64,000 nt of DNA from Microvirga sp. KLBC 81 (GCF_003075415.1 NZ_QDAH01000002.1:124001-188000), one strand, 5' to 3'. Shown: positions 16,950-26,389, counted from the stretch's first letter. A program made the numbers and translations. The notes: generated from the sequence alone by a model not told the origin.

Positions 16950-18053
16950 ATGTCCGTTCGTCCCGAACCCCGTCCCGGCGTGATGAAGATCGACGCCTAT
17001 GTGCCTGGCAAGAGCAAGGCCGCAGGGGGATCGAAGGTCTATAAGCTCTCTTCGAACGAGACGCCGCTCGGCCCCTCGCCGAAGGCGGTCGAGGCCGTGC
17101 GGAACGCGGACCATTTCGAGCTTTATCCGGACGGCTCGGCCACCAAGCTGCGCGAGGCGATTGCCGCGAAGTACGGGCTCGATCCCAACCGCATCGTCTG
17201 CGGAGCGGGTTCGGACGAGCTTCTCTCGTACATCACCAGCGCCTATGTGGGCCCGGGCGACGAGGGCATCTACAGCGAGCACGGATTCCTCGTCTATCGC
17301 ATTGCGATCCTCGCTGCCGGCGGCACGCCCGTGGTGGCCGCGGAAAAGAACTACCGCGCGGATGTGGATGCCATCCTCGCCAAGGTGACGGACAAGACGA
17401 AGATCGTCTTCCTCGCCAACCCCAACAATCCGACCGGCACCTACATTCCCTTCGACGAGGTGAAGCGCCTGCATGCGGGTTTGCCGCCGCATGTGGTGCT
17501 GGTGCTCGATGCGGCTTATGCGGAATACGTGCGCCGCAACGATTACGAGTCCGGTCTCGAACTCGTCGCCACCGCCGAGAACGTGGTGATGACGCGCACC
17601 TTCTCGAAGATCTACGGCCTGGCGAACCTGCGCATCGGCTGGATGGTCGCGCCGGCGCATATCGTCGATGCGGTGAACCGCATTCGCGGGCCTTTCAACA
17701 TGAACGGGCCGGCGATGGCCGCAGGCATCGCAGCGGTTCAGGACGAGGCGCATGTGGCGAAAGCCGCCGAGCACAATGCGCAATGGCTCGACTGGCTCAC
17801 GAAGGAAATCGAGGCGCTTGGCCTGAAGGTCACGCCGAGCGTTGCGAACTTCCTGATGATCAACTTCCCTGACGAGCCGGGGAAGACCGCAAAGGACGCT
17901 GACGAATTCCTCTCGAGCCGCGGCCTGATCCTGCGCCGGATCGATGCTTATGGTCTGCCGCACGCTCTTCGTCTGACGGTGGGCAGCGAGGAGGCGAACC
18001 GTCTCGTCGTCGAGGTGCTGCGTGAATTCATGAATGGAGCCCGGAATGCCTGA
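16950..18053 (+). CDS. hisC: Histidinol-phosphate aminotransferase family (possible aromatic aminotransferase)
   Basis: 367 residues, class II PLP aminotransferase. The Schiff-base lysine is residue 220 in [17 protein letters not shown]; other landmarks are [20 protein letters not shown] and DAAYAEY. HisC converts imidazole acetol phosphate to histidinol phosphate, and some paralogues act on aromatic keto acids. Its position between chorismate mutase and arogenate/prephenate dehydrogenase, not in a his operon, favours a role in Tyr/Phe synthesis, possibly in addition to His. It overlaps the next gene by 8 bases. Confidence 0.9.
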   Translation: MSVRPEPRPGVMKIDAYVPGKSKAAGGSKVYKLSSNETPLGPSPKAVEAVRNADHFELYPDGSATKLREAIAAKYGLDPNRIVCGAGSDELLSYITSAYVGPGDEGIYSEHGFLVYRIAILAAGGTPVVAAEKNYRADVDAILAKVTDKTKIVFLANPNNPTGTYIPFDEVKRLHAGLPPHVVLVLDAAYAEYVRRNDYESGLELVATAENVVMTRTFSKIYGLANLRIGWMVAPAHIVDAVNRIRGPFNMNGPAMAAGIAAVQDEAHVAKAAEHNAQWLDWLTKEIEALGLKVTPSVANFLMINFPDEPGKTAKDADEFLSSRGLILRRIDAYGLPHALRLTVGSEEANRLVVEVLREFMNGARNA

Positions 18054-18996
18054 GCGTCTTGGGCCTCCCTTCGAGAAGCCGCTGTTCAACCGCATCGCCC
18101 TGATCGGCCTCGGCCTGATCGGCTCGTCGATCGCACGGGCGACGAAGCATCTCAATCTCGCCGGGGCCGTCGTCGCGATCGATCGCAGCGAGGAGGTGGT
18201 GGCGCGCGTGCGCGAGCTGCAGATCGCGGACGAAGCGACGACCGATTTCGTCTCCGGCGTGAAGGATGCGGATCTCGTCATCCTCTGCGTGCCGGTGGGC
18301 GTGTGCGGCGCCGTGGCCGAAGCCATGAAGCCCGGCTTGAAGCCGGGCTGCATCGTATCCGATGTGGGTTCGGTGAAGGCCTCCGTCATCGCGCAGGTGC
18401 AGCCGCATCTGCCGGAAGGCGTGCATTTCGTGCCGGCGCATCCGGTGGCGGGCACGGAGCATTCAGGCCCGGATGCGGGGTTTGCGACGCTCTTCCATAA
18501 CCGCTGGTGCATCCTGACGCCGCCGGAGGGGACGGACGAGCAGGCGATCGAGCGCGTGCGCGCCTTCTGGGCCGCCATGGGCTCGAACGTGGAGATCATG
18601 ACGGCGCAGCACCATGATCTCGTGCTCGCCATCACGAGCCACGTGCCGCATCTGATCGCCTACAACATCGTGGGAACGGCGGCGGATCTGGAAACCGTCA
18701 CGCAAGGCGAGGTGATCAAGTTCTCCGCCGGCGGCTTCCGCGATTTCACGCGCATCGCCGCATCCGATCCCACCATGTGGCGCGACATCTTCCTGCACAA
18801 CAAGGAAGCGGTGCTCGAAATGCTGGGTCGCCTCAACGAGGACATCGCGCTCCTCGCGCGCGCCATCCGCTGGGGCGAGGGCGACAAGCTGTTCGATCTC
18901 TTCACCCGCACCCGCGCCATCCGCCGCGGCATCATCTCGTCAGGCCAGGAAACGCCGGAGCCCGATTTCGGGCGCAGGCGCGAGGACAAGGCTTGA
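18046..18996 (+). CDS. tyrC: Prephenate/arogenate dehydrogenase family protein
   Basis: 316 residues. A Rossmann NAD(P) site [12 protein letters not shown] (about residues 20-31), then [18 protein letters not shown] and the helical C-terminal dimer domain with [16 protein letters not shown], all typical of TyrA/TyrC cyclohexadienyl dehydrogenases. It makes 4-hydroxyphenylpyruvate or tyrosine from prephenate or arogenate. Start at 18046 is supported by GGAG just upstream; an ATG at 18034 is possible. Overlap with hisC implies coupled translation. Confidence 0.92.
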   Translation: MPERLGPPFEKPLFNRIALIGLGLIGSSIARATKHLNLAGAVVAIDRSEEVVARVRELQIADEATTDFVSGVKDADLVILCVPVGVCGAVAEAMKPGLKPGCIVSDVGSVKASVIAQVQPHLPEGVHFVPAHPVAGTEHSGPDAGFATLFHNRWCILTPPEGTDEQAIERVRAFWAAMGSNVEIMTAQHHDLVLAITSHVPHLIAYNIVGTAADLETVTQGEVIKFSAGGFRDFTRIAASDPTMWRDIFLHNKEAVLEMLGRLNEDIALLARAIRWGEGDKLFDLFTRTRAIRRGIISSGQETPEPDFGRRREDKA

Positions 18997-19119
18997 ACGC
19001 CGTGTTTCTTCCCTCCCCACGGATCTCGGGAACACCCGACTTGCGGCGGGAGGGAGCGAGGGCGTGAGGCGTAAAGTCAAAGCGTTGCGGCATTCCAGAA
19101 AACACAACAATCATACAAC

Positions 19120-19209
19120 GTCATGGCCGGCCTCGTGCCGGCCATCTCGCTTCTGATGAGCGCCGCGCTTCAGAACTCGGGATCACCGGCACAAGGCCGG
19201 TGATGACGG
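19120..19209. repeat. About 90-base dispersed repeat, copy 1
   Basis: Begins GTCATGGCCGG and ends with GGCCGGTGATGACGGG. The same unit occurs at 55704-55809 and, in the opposite orientation, at 37700-37794; all three share ATCACCGGCACAAGGCCGG or its complement and an AGCGCC..GCG middle. Non-coding. Confidence 0.75.
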
Positions 19210-19224
19210 GAGAGCAGTTGGGTT

Positions 19225-19274
19225 CCCTCTCACCCGGTCGCACCACCCCTACCTCTCTCCACAAGGGGGAGGGA
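19225..19274. repeat. C-rich dispersed repeat, copy 1
   Basis: Contains TCACCCGGTCGCACCACCCC followed by CAAGGGGGAGGG. Related copies are at 44712-44775 (minus strand), 44845-44885, 55618-55665 and 55850-55890. It directly follows the 19120 repeat. Confidence 0.7.
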
Positions 19275-19291
19275 ATTAAGCAGCGGTGCAC

Positions 19292-20332
19292 TCAATAAAG
19301 CGGCTGCAGCCTGACATTCGGGATCACGAAGGGACCCATCGCGAGAAAGCCGTTGTTGAGGGTCAGCGGCGGCAGGGGGGCAAGCTGCGGGTTCTTTCCC
19401 TGAGCCCGCGAGTTCTGTCCCAAAAGCGCACCAAGCAGCGCGCCGCCCGTGCGGTTGCCCGTGACATTGCCGATGAGGCCGTCGAGGCCTGCGGCGGCCA
19501 CGTTGAGCTGCCCTGCGGGCCTATGCTCCTCGTCGAGATTGAGCTTGCCCTTCGCCTCGATGCGGCGCGGGCCTTTGGCGCCGGACAGCATCAGGATGTC
19601 GAGCGTGCCGCCCGCCGTCCGCCAGCGCTCGAGTTCCTCGGCAACCGGACGGCCTTGAAAGCCGACGACCTGCGTTGCCGTGACATCCGCATTCAGATCC
19701 GTAGGCTCCGTGCCGCCGATGAGCGCATCGAGCAGCGGAATGCTCGCCTGCTTCACGGAAAGCGCCGCATCATAAGCCTTCTCGGATGCGCGCGAGGGAT
19801 TGGGACGCAAATGCAGTTCGAGACGCTCGCCCGATGTTGCAATCTCCTGCGGCAGAAGTCCCGTCACATTGAACCTGGGGGCGTTTGCCGCGATCGAGAG
19901 GCGCTGCAGGCCTGTTGGCGAGGCATGGATGCTCGCCTGCATCAGAGTCCACTGGCCCTGTACATTCACCTTGCCGTCGCTCACGCGCAGAGGCCCTGCG
20001 ATCTCGGCGATCACGAGGCGCGGCTGATACACCTGCGCGATGGCTTCCGTGCGTCCGAAGGAGGCGGTCACCGCGCCCTGCTTCAAATCGAGCGTGTTGC
20101 AGACGATCTCGATGCGGAACGGATAGCCCGCGATGGTGCGGTCCGTGCAGGTCCATTGCCGGCCCTTTTGTGCTTCCGCCTCAAGCCATGCGTCGAGCGC
20201 CTCGGTAGCGCGGTTGCGGATGAAGAACCAGACGACGCTCCAGGCGATTGCGACGAGAAGCAGCAGGACGAAGGGCGTATAGAGCCAGAAGCGGCTACGG
20301 CGCTTGTCTTCCGAGAGGATGGCCTCGGCCAT
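19292..20332 (-). CDS. DUF2125 domain protein
   Basis: 346 residues from ATG at 20332 (MAEAILSEDKRR). A short cytoplasmic start, one membrane helix (about 16-38, LYTPFVLLLLVAIAWSVVWFF) and a long periplasmic domain matching DUF2125, with a CTDRTIAGYPFRIEIVCN segment near residue 60-80 whose two cysteines may pair. The fold is thought to be beta-rich and similar to lipid-handling AsmA-like proteins, but no function is established. Found next to tyrC and the ChaC-like gene in related genomes. Confidence 0.85.
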   Translation of the reverse strand: MAEAILSEDKRRSRFWLYTPFVLLLLVAIAWSVVWFFIRNRATEALDAWLEAEAQKGRQWTCTDRTIAGYPFRIEIVCNTLDLKQGAVTASFGRTEAIAQVYQPRLVIAEIAGPLRVSDGKVNVQGQWTLMQASIHASPTGLQRLSIAANAPRFNVTGLLPQEIATSGERLELHLRPNPSRASEKAYDAALSVKQASIPLLDALIGGTEPTDLNADVTATQVVGFQGRPVAEELERWRTAGGTLDILMLSGAKGPRRIEAKGKLNLDEEHRPAGQLNVAAAGLDGLIGNVTGNRTGGALLGALLGQNSRAQGKNPQLAPLPPLTLNNGFLAMGPFVIPNVRLQPLY

Positions 20333-20375
20333 GCAGGATCTCCTGTTGTGCTGCTGCTTCGTAACTGGTAGCGCC

Positions 20376-20412
20376 CGTGAGGAAAAGTGGAGAGCACTTT
20401 TTGCGTGAATGC
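20376..20412. repeat. AAAAGTGG-type short palindrome (degenerate)
   Basis: GAAAAGTGGAGAGCACTTTTT forms a small inverted repeat, related to those at 22338, 30946 and 57411. Confidence 0.45.
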
Positions 20413-20457
20413 AGCGCTTCTTAAAAAGCAAAGCAGGCAAGGTTCGGGCACGAAACG

Positions 20458-20994
20458 ATGATGGACGGGTCTGGCGATCTGTGGGTTTTCGGCTACGGCT
20501 CCCTCATGTGGAGGCCAGGCTTTCCCTTTGTCGAGCGACGCCACGCGCATCTTCACGGCTATCGCCGCGCCCTTTGCGTGCTCTCCCATGTCCATCGCGG
20601 CACGCCCGAGAATCCGGGGCTCGTTCTCGGCCTCGATCGCGGTGGTCGCTGCCACGGCGTCGCCTTTCGCGTGACGAGGGAAGAGGCTGAATCCACGGTG
20701 CACTACCTGCGCGAGCGCGAGCAGGTGACGAGCGTCTACCTGGAGCGTTCTCTGCCCGTGCGGCTCGATGACGGCAGGGCCGTCACGGCCATCGGCTACG
20801 TGGCCGACCGCAGGCATGAGCAATATGCGGGCAATCTCTCCTTCGAGGAGGTGCTGGCTCTGGTGCGGCAGGGGAAGGGGATCTCGGGCGCCAATCCGGA
20901 TTACGTGCGCTCGACCCACGAGCATCTTCTCGGCATGGGTGTCGTCGATCCGCTGATGCGGCGGCTCGTCGAGGCGCTCGATCAGGAGGCGTGA
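20458..20994 (+). CDS. Gamma-glutamylcyclotransferase, ChaC-like
   Basis: 178 residues. Starts with the substrate-binding motif VFGYGSLMWRPGF (about residues 9-21), characteristic of ChaC-type enzymes, followed by HGYRRALCVLSHVHRGTPENPGL in family position and REQVTSVYLER. ChaC enzymes split glutathione to 5-oxoproline and Cys-Gly in the cytoplasm. Divergent from DUF2125; its last 13 bases overlap the convergent gene at 20982. Confidence 0.88.
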   Translation: MMDGSGDLWVFGYGSLMWRPGFPFVERRHAHLHGYRRALCVLSHVHRGTPENPGLVLGLDRGGRCHGVAFRVTREEAESTVHYLREREQVTSVYLERSLPVRLDDGRAVTAIGYVADRRHEQYAGNLSFEEVLALVRQGKGISGANPDYVRSTHEHLLGMGVVDPLMRRLVEALDQEA

Positions 20995-21380
20995 TCGGCG
21001 TTCTCGCGCAGATCGGCCAGGATCTCGCGGCGGCGCGCTTCCGTATCGGCGAGGCGGTGGATGTGGAGTTCCGAGGCGCCGCGCTCCTGCACCCTTTCGA
21101 GCCAGCGTGTCCGCGTTTCCGTGCTGGGCTCAGCGCCCGCGAGCACGGAATCGACCACGTGACCGGTGCCGCCTTCGTCACGGTGGACTGCCAGGATCAC
21201 CGCATCGGTGACTTCCAGGAGTTCGTTCAACTCAAGGGGATGCACGCCGACGATGTAGCGGCGGCCGGATAGGCCGCGCCATGAGCTCAAGGTCGAGGAA
21301 GAGCGAAGCCCCGCCGTTGCCCGTAAGCGTTCCTCGCGCACGCCAGCCCTCCGCATTCGGTCGTTGCGGAGATCCCGCAT
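20982..21380 (-). CDS. Hypothetical protein
   Basis: 132 residues from the ATG at 21380, which has GGAA at the right distance; an in-frame ATG at 21416 lies almost on the predicted transcription start and has no ribosome binding site. A basic N-terminus is followed by a compact region LSGRRYIVGVHPLELNELLE and DAVILAVHRDEGG, then a helical, charged C-terminal half (RTRWLERVQERGASELHIH). No known domain, no signal peptide. It converges with and overlaps the ChaC-like gene by 13 bases. Confidence 0.55.
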   Translation of the reverse strand: MRDLRNDRMRRAGVREERLRATAGLRSSSTLSSWRGLSGRRYIVGVHPLELNELLEVTDAVILAVHRDEGGTGHVVDSVLAGAEPSTETRTRWLERVQERGASELHIHRLADTEARRREILADLRENADHAS

Positions 21381-21425
21381 GGCCGTATTCCAGGATATGG
21401 TACGTTTGTTCGCCATATGTTCTTA

Positions 21426-21454
21426 TATGTAGGAAGAGCGAGGCGAACCGTCAA
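21426..21454 (-). promoter_or_regulatory. Candidate sigma-70 promoter for the 20982-21380 gene
   Basis: Minus strand TTGACG (21449-21454), 17-base spacer, TACATA (21426-21431). Predicted start near 21419, giving a leader of about 39 bases to the ATG at 21380. Confidence 0.35.
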
Positions 21455-21476
21455 GATGCTGTAAAGCTTAGCAATA

Positions 21477-22247
21477 TCAAACTTTTGAGGCTGATACGGC
21501 AGCTTCCTGGGCCGAATCGCTCATGCCCAGCTCCCGTCGTCCCTCGGCAAGCAGCCGGCTGGACGTTTCCTCGATCCGCTCCTGGACGAGCTTGAAGAAC
21601 GCTTCACGCGACAGGCCGGGAGCAATGGGGTCGAGAACTTCCACGCGAATCGTGCCGGGGCGGCGGATGAACCGACGGCGAGGCCAGTAGAGACCCGAAT
21701 TCAGCGCCACCGGAATGCAAGGGAACCCAAGGTTATTGTAAAGATGCGCCACGCCGTACTTGTAGGCGGGCGGCGCCCCTGGCGGGCGGCGCGTGCCCTC
21801 CGGAAAGATGATGATCTGGCGGCCATGCTGCGCCTCTTCCCTGGCCCGGGCCGTCATCTGCATCAGGGCCGACGATCCCGCCTTGCGGTTCACCGGAACG
21901 CAGCCCGCCTTCCAGAGATACCAGCCGAAGAAGGGAATCCACATCAGCTCCCGCTTCAGGATGAAGGTCGGGTCGTCGAAAAGGGTGACCAGCGCGAAGG
22001 TTTCCCAAAGGGACTGATGCTTGGCGGCAACCAGAGCCCCGCCAGCCGGGATCTTCTCCCGCCCGCGAACCTCGATCCTGATCCCGGCCAGAACCCTCAG
22101 GAGCCAGAGAGACGAGTGTGCCCAGGCTTGAGCGAACCTGATGAACACCCGACGCGGCACCAGCAGGCCCGGGAGGAGCATGACCAGCCACAGGACGAGA
22201 TTGGCGTAGAAGGCGGTGTTGAACAGCAGGGAGCGAACGAACAGCAT
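21477..22247 (-). CDS. plsC: Lysophospholipid acyltransferase (1-acylglycerol-3-phosphate acyltransferase family)
   Basis: 256 residues from ATG at 22247. An N-terminal membrane anchor (about 10-35) is followed by acyltransferase motif I as KHQSLWET (HX4E in place of the usual HX4D, a variant I recall from other alphaproteobacterial members), motif II around VPVNRKAG, and motif III FPEGTRRPPG. It would convert lysophosphatidate to phosphatidate at the inner membrane. A terminator-like hairpin sits between ydcF and this start (22264-22287), so it may be transcribed separately. Confidence 0.88.
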   Translation of the reverse strand: MLFVRSLLFNTAFYANLVLWLVMLLPGLLVPRRVFIRFAQAWAHSSLWLLRVLAGIRIEVRGREKIPAGGALVAAKHQSLWETFALVTLFDDPTFILKRELMWIPFFGWYLWKAGCVPVNRKAGSSALMQMTARAREEAQHGRQIIIFPEGTRRPPGAPPAYKYGVAHLYNNLGFPCIPVALNSGLYWPRRRFIRRPGTIRVEVLDPIAPGLSREAFFKLVQERIEETSSRLLAEGRRELGMSDSAQEAAVSASKV

Positions 22248-22263
22248 GGCTTCGTGAAAGCGT

Positions 22264-22287
22264 AAAAAGCGGAGCCTACGGCTCCGC
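22264..22287 (-). terminator. Intrinsic terminator after ydcF
   Basis: Minus strand GCGGAGCC (22287-22280), loop of three, GGCTCCGC (22276-22269), followed by five T. It ends only about 17 bases before the plsC ATG. Confidence 0.65.
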
Positions 22288-22337
22288 GGGTGGCGCACCT
22301 TAATCGGTTTTAGCTGAGGTCTCTAGGCATCAAGCCC

Positions 22338-22366
22338 GAAAGTAGAGTGCACTTTTTGCACGACGT
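22338..22366. repeat. AAAGTGCACTTTT-type short palindrome
   Basis: GAAAGTAGAGTGCACTTTTTGC lies directly after the ydcF stop on the other side; related to the repeats at 20376, 30946 and 57411. Confidence 0.4.
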
Positions 22367-22367
22367 T

Positions 22368-23144
22368 CTAGCGCAAGGTCGTTTTGACGTTCGCCTGTTG
22401 GCTCGGAGCGCCGCCGCTGATGATGTGGGCGACCGAGGAACTCTCCGGATCTTCTTCGAAGCGGGTGCGAATCCAGACGGCGAGGAACTTCAGGTATTCC
22501 GTCACGAGGATCTTGGCCGTCGCGGGATTGCGCCACCACTCGTGCGGATCGATGGTGGCCGCGACCGGGTAGGGGATTTTCTGCAGATTCGGCAGGGCGT
22601 GGTCGAGTTCCACCAGCATGCGGGGCATGTGGTAGTTCGAGGTCACGACGATGATGGTGTTGAAGCCGTTCGCTTCAGCCCAGCGCCGTGTCTCGATGGC
22701 GTTGCCGATGGTGTTGCGGGCCCGGTAATCCAGATCCACGCAGCAATCGAAGAGCTGCCGCTGGCCGGGATTGAGGCGGGAGATCTGATCGCGGTTGGTC
22801 TTCTCGTTGACGCCGGAGATCAGGAGCCGCTTGGCGTAGCCTTTCGCCAGAAGGTCGATGGCATCACCGATGCGCTGCGCGCCGCCGGTCATCGCCACGA
22901 TGCCGTCCGCGCGCGTCTCGGGCGGCTGCTCGATACGGTCGATGCTGTAGACGAAGGCGAGGAATCCGAGAAGGCCGATCAGACAGAAAGCGGCAAAGCC
23001 CCAGGCGCCGACGCTCAGGAGCCGTCGGGTCAAGGACCTCTTGGTCAGATGCGTCGGAGCGCCCAGCATCGTCCAGCCCCAGCCCAAGGCTTCAGCGGGT
23101 TCCATGGCGCTCGGCGCTACCCAACTCTGCGTTCGCGAGGTCAT
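22368..23144 (-). CDS. YdcF/ElyC family protein (DUF218)
   Basis: 258 residues from ATG at 23144; a second ATG 13 codons later is possible. One membrane helix (about 40-62, GAWGFAAFCLIGLLGFLAFVY) precedes a DUF218 domain: DGIVAMTGGAQRIGDAIDLL, KRLLISGV, NTIGNAIETRRWA and IVVTSNYHMPRMLVE. DUF218 proteins such as ElyC and SanA act in envelope or lipid-carrier homeostasis. It is downstream of ftsEX on the same strand, an arrangement seen across Hyphomicrobiales. Confidence 0.88.
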   Translation of the reverse strand: MTSRTQSWVAPSAMEPAEALGWGWTMLGAPTHLTKRSLTRRLLSVGAWGFAAFCLIGLLGFLAFVYSIDRIEQPPETRADGIVAMTGGAQRIGDAIDLLAKGYAKRLLISGVNEKTNRDQISRLNPGQRQLFDCCVDLDYRARNTIGNAIETRRWAEANGFNTIIVVTSNYHMPRMLVELDHALPNLQKIPYPVAATIDPHEWWRNPATAKILVTEYLKFLAVWIRTRFEEDPESSSVAHIISGGAPSQQANVKTTLR

Positions 23145-23255
23145 CTTGGGCGATGATAGTGGAGAATGCGGCAATGGAGAGGCAGCCCTCTTTTTCCACG
23201 GGTAAGCTAGCGCATCGTCAGGCACGGAGCCGGAGGTCCGCACGATGCCCGAGGA

Positions 23256-24236
23256 TCAACCATTTCCGTTAAGAAAACGTCTCACCGTCAGGCGCGACAC
23301 GATGCCCGTGATCAGCGCCACGAGGAGCGCGATGAGGATCACGACCAGATAACCTGTCCAGCTGATGCTGAACGCCCCGAACAGGGCCTCGATCTGGTCG
23401 CCCGCCGGGCTTGCCCGCCAGGAGCGGGTGATCAGCCCCAGGATGATGATGAGAGCGAGAGCGCCGCCCGCGCCGATGGCACTGCCTCGAAGGCCTAAGC
23501 GGAAGAAGCGGTGCTGGAATTCCTTGGCGATGAAGTCGTCGTTGGCACCGACGAAATGCAGCACCTCGACCACTTCCTTGTTGCCGGCCATGGCACCGCG
23601 CGTGGCGAAGATGACGGCCAATCCCGCCGCGATGAGAACGAGGGCCACGAGAAACAAGCCCGTGGCAATGATCGTATTGGCCATGGTCGAGAGGCGCGAG
23701 ACCCAGAGCGCATGATCGTCGAGCGTCGCGCCGGGCACTTCGTTCTGAAGGCTTTGCTTGAGGGGGGCGAAATCGGGCCGCTCGTCTTCCTTGAGCTTGA
23801 TCACGATCAGGCGCGGCACCGGAAGATCCTTGAAATCGAGGCCGGTTCCGAGCCACGGCTCCAGGAGACGCTCGGATTCTTCTTTCGTGAAGGGCTGCGC
23901 CTGTTCCACCCCCGGTGTCCGGCGCGCCAGCGCCACCGCGCGCGCCACGTCATCGTCGATGGAGCGCTGGGGGTTGGGGCGAATCTGGATGGTGACCTCG
24001 CGGGCGATTTCCGAGCGCCACTGCGCGGAACTGGCGGAGATCAATTCCGCGCCACCCGCGCACAGAGCAGCAAGGAAGGTGAGAATCGCGATGACGGCGG
24101 CAAGCGCTTGACCGCCCGCGGAATCGACCGGCACGAGCGGCGCGTTGCGGCTCAAGGAGGCGGGAAGCGAGCGCTTCTCTCCTGCCTGCGGCTTGTGCGA
24201 TGCGGCCTTCCTGAGGCGGGGTTGGGGCGCGTTCAT
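23256..24236 (-). CDS. ftsX: Cell division protein FtsX
   Basis: 326 residues. A basic cytoplasmic leader (about 1-45), a first membrane helix ([18 protein letters not shown]), a periplasmic loop (about 65-175) and three more helices in the FtsX permease domain (about 185-320). FtsX with FtsE forms a type VII ABC complex that regulates cell wall hydrolases at the septum. Five bases after ftsE. Confidence 0.92.
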   Translation of the reverse strand: MNAPQPRLRKAASHKPQAGEKRSLPASLSRNAPLVPVDSAGGQALAAVIAILTFLAALCAGGAELISASSAQWRSEIAREVTIQIRPNPQRSIDDDVARAVALARRTPGVEQAQPFTKEESERLLEPWLGTGLDFKDLPVPRLIVIKLKEDERPDFAPLKQSLQNEVPGATLDDHALWVSRLSTMANTIIATGLFLVALVLIAAGLAVIFATRGAMAGNKEVVEVLHFVGANDDFIAKEFQHRFFRLGLRGSAIGAGGALALIIILGLITRSWRASPAGDQIEALFGAFSISWTGYLVVILIALLVALITGIVSRLTVRRFLNGNG

Positions 24237-24241
24237 CCGGC

Positions 24242-24949
24242 TTACTCGTCGATATGCAGCCGGCCGTCGCCGAGCACGAGGCGGCGAACGTTGAGCTGAT
24301 CCATGAGGCTGAAATCGTGAGTGGCGATGACCACCGAAGTTCCGAGCCGGTTGAGTTCGATGAAGAGGCGCAGCAGCCGCCGGGCGAGCGAGGGGTCCAC
24401 GTTGCCGGTGGGCTCGTCGGCGAGCAGCAGGTCCGGCCGCACGATGAGCGCGCGTGCGATGGCGGCGCGCTGCTTCTCACCGCCCGAGAGCACAGGCGGC
24501 AGCATGTGCATGCGGTCCCCTAAGCCGACCCAGCGCAGCAGCTCGACCACCTCGGCGCGATAGCTCGCCTCGTCCTTGCCCTGAACGCGGAGGGGCAGGG
24601 CGACATTCTCGTAGGTCGTGAGATGATCGAGCAGGCGGAAGTCCTGGAACACCACGCCCATGCGGCGGCGAAGGCCGGTCAGCTCGTTCTTCGAGATCCT
24701 GGAGACATCCTCTCCGAAGAGCGAGATCAGCCCGCGCGTCGGCTTCACCGAGAGCAGGATGAGGCGCAGCAGCGTGGTCTTGCCCGCGCCTGAGGGACCC
24801 GTGAGGAACTGAAAGGAATTCGGCTCGATCGAGAAGGTCAGGTCGCGCAGAACCTCGGGCCCCATGCCGTAGCGCACGCCCACATTCTCGAAACGCACGG
24901 CCGGAACGGCCACGTCCTCATCGAATTCCTCGTCGTAATAGGCTCTCAC
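24242..24949 (-). CDS. ftsE: Cell division ATP-binding protein FtsE
   Basis: 235 residues. Complete ABC ATPase: Walker [15 protein letters not shown]-loop [12 protein letters not shown], signature [15 protein letters not shown], Walker [13 protein letters not shown], switch His in IATHDF. An acidic N-terminal extension ([12 protein letters not shown]) of about 15 residues precedes the core. Cytoplasmic partner of FtsX; first gene of the ftsE-ftsX-ydcF string. Confidence 0.94.
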   Translation of the reverse strand: MRAYYDEEFDEDVAVPAVRFENVGVRYGMGPEVLRDLTFSIEPNSFQFLTGPSGAGKTTLLRLILLSVKPTRGLISLFGEDVSRISKNELTGLRRRMGVVFQDFRLLDHLTTYENVALPLRVQGKDEASYRAEVVELLRWVGLGDRMHMLPPVLSGGEKQRAAIARALIVRPDLLLADEPTGNVDPSLARRLLRLFIELNRLGTSVVIATHDFSLMDQLNVRRLVLGDGRLHIDE

Positions 24950-25237
24950 GCGCGCCCGAACCCTCTGGAACAGCTGGAAAAGTGACGGACCGGACAGGTC
25001 CAGCCACAGGCGATTCGTCTCAACTTATCGCTCCGCCATGGTTAGCAAGCCATAAACTTGCGGGGCACGGACGGAAAGCGAGGTGGTCGCGGAACATTGC
25101 CGCAGGATCATTCCTGAAGGGCTCGAGCGTCCTATTTTGCCGGGAGAATCGTGAAGTCCGTTTGACTTCCGCGCTCCGCCATGATCGTGAAAGAGGAAGC
25201 CCCAAGACGCTTCCATTTGTTTCTGGACAGACCGACG

Positions 25238-25807
25238 ATGACTGCTTCCCACCGTATCCGGGTTCTCTTCGACGAAGAGACCATCGCCAAGCGCAACGAG
25301 GCTCTGGCGCAGGAAATCGCGAATTCCAAGCCTGAGAACCTGCTGGTCGTCGCCGTTCTGAAGGGCAGCTTCATGTTTGCGGCGGATCTGATCCGTGCCC
25401 TGCACCGTGCAGGCCTCAGCCCCCAGGTGGAGTTCGTGCATCTCTCCAGCTATCTCGACGGCACGGTTTCTTCCGGCAACGTCACGATCCTGCGCGACGT
25501 GGAAAGCGACGTGCGCGGCCGCGACGTGCTGCTCGTGGACGATATCCTCGAATCCGGCCGCACGGTCACCTTCGCCAAGGACCTCCTGATGGCCCGTGGC
25601 GCCAAGAGCGTGAAGACTGCCGTTCTCCTGGAAAAGCCCGGCAAGCGCGCCGTGTCGATCCATCCGGATTATGTGGGTTTCACCTGCCCCGACGTGTTCG
25701 TGGTCGGCTACGGCATGGATGTCGCCCATTCCTACCGCCAGCTTCCGTTCGTCGGCGTTCTCGACCGCCACGATACGAACCCGGACCTCTTCGACAAGCC
25801 GGAATAA
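25238..25807 (+). CDS. hpt: Hypoxanthine phosphoribosyltransferase
   Basis: 189 residues from ATG at 25238. The PRPP-binding motif VLLVDDILESGRTV and the N-terminal RIRVLFDEETIAKRNEALA match bacterial hypoxanthine-guanine phosphoribosyltransferases; the C-terminal YVGFTCPDVFVVGYGMD contributes purine recognition. It salvages hypoxanthine and guanine to nucleotides. Its stop abuts that of tspO on the opposite strand, with no base between. Confidence 0.92.
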   Translation: MTASHRIRVLFDEETIAKRNEALAQEIANSKPENLLVVAVLKGSFMFAADLIRALHRAGLSPQVEFVHLSSYLDGTVSSGNVTILRDVESDVRGRDVLLVDDILESGRTVTFAKDLLMARGAKSVKTAVLLEKPGKRAVSIHPDYVGFTCPDVFVVGYGMDVAHSYRQLPFVGVLDRHDTNPDLFDKPE

Positions 25808-26317
25808 TCAGCTGTTGAGCTGCCAGACCGCGCCGTTCAGAAGGGTCGCATAGGAGACCCAGGCGAGATACGGCACGAGGAGAAGTGCGGCCACCCGGTC
25901 GAGCTTCCGGAACGCAATGATCGTGGCAAGGATCGCCACGACCAGGGCGGCGATGACGATAAGACCCCACAATGGGCTCTGCGCGCCGAAGAAGGCGAAG
26001 GACCAGAGCGAGTTCAGCGCGAGCTGCACGAAGAAGAGCGTGACCGCCGCTGTCCGCCCGGGCCGGTTCCTCGGCAGGGAGAGAATGCGCCAGAGTGCAT
26101 AGGCCATCAGCGCATAAAGGGTGGTCCAGACCGGTGCGAAGAGCCAGTTCGGCGGCGTAAAGCCGGGCTTTGCGAGGCTGGCGTACCAGGTCGGGATCTT
26201 GGCCCTCGTCACGAGGCCACCCGCGACGCTGACAGCCACGACCGGCAGGACGGCGATCAGGAACCGCCAAAGCGGCGGCGTTGCATGGCTGCCCGGCACG
26301 GTTTGGTCTGTATGCAT
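25808..26317 (-). CDS. tspO: TspO/MBR family protein
   Basis: 169 residues from the ATG at 26317, chosen for the AAAGGGA ribosome binding site. Five hydrophobic helices; family landmarks are WYASLAKPGFTPPNWLFAPVW, ALMAYALWRI and LALNSLWSFAFFGAQSP. TspO binds porphyrins and cholesterol-like ligands and modulates tetrapyrrole and stress responses. Divergent from the PLP enzyme at 26390. A GGAAC-N16-TGTT sequence at 26364-26388 is one base off an EcfG promoter but overlaps the neighbour's ribosome binding site, so I do not rely on it. Confidence 0.93.
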   Translation of the reverse strand: MHTDQTVPGSHATPPLWRFLIAVLPVVAVSVAGGLVTRAKIPTWYASLAKPGFTPPNWLFAPVWTTLYALMAYALWRILSLPRNRPGRTAAVTLFFVQLALNSLWSFAFFGAQSPLWGLIVIAALVVAILATIIAFRKLDRVAALLLVPYLAWVSYATLLNGAVWQLNS

Positions 26318-26389
26318 CGCCGAAATCCCTTTAAACATTGCGCGTCTTGAAACCCGTGACCCCAACAGTCACGCTTCTCGGAGGTTCCC

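Noticed and set aside
26364-26388. EcfG promoter for tspO (GGAAC-N16-TGTT)
   Set aside because: One mismatch and the GGAAC lies in the complement of the neighbour's ribosome binding site, so it may be coincidental.
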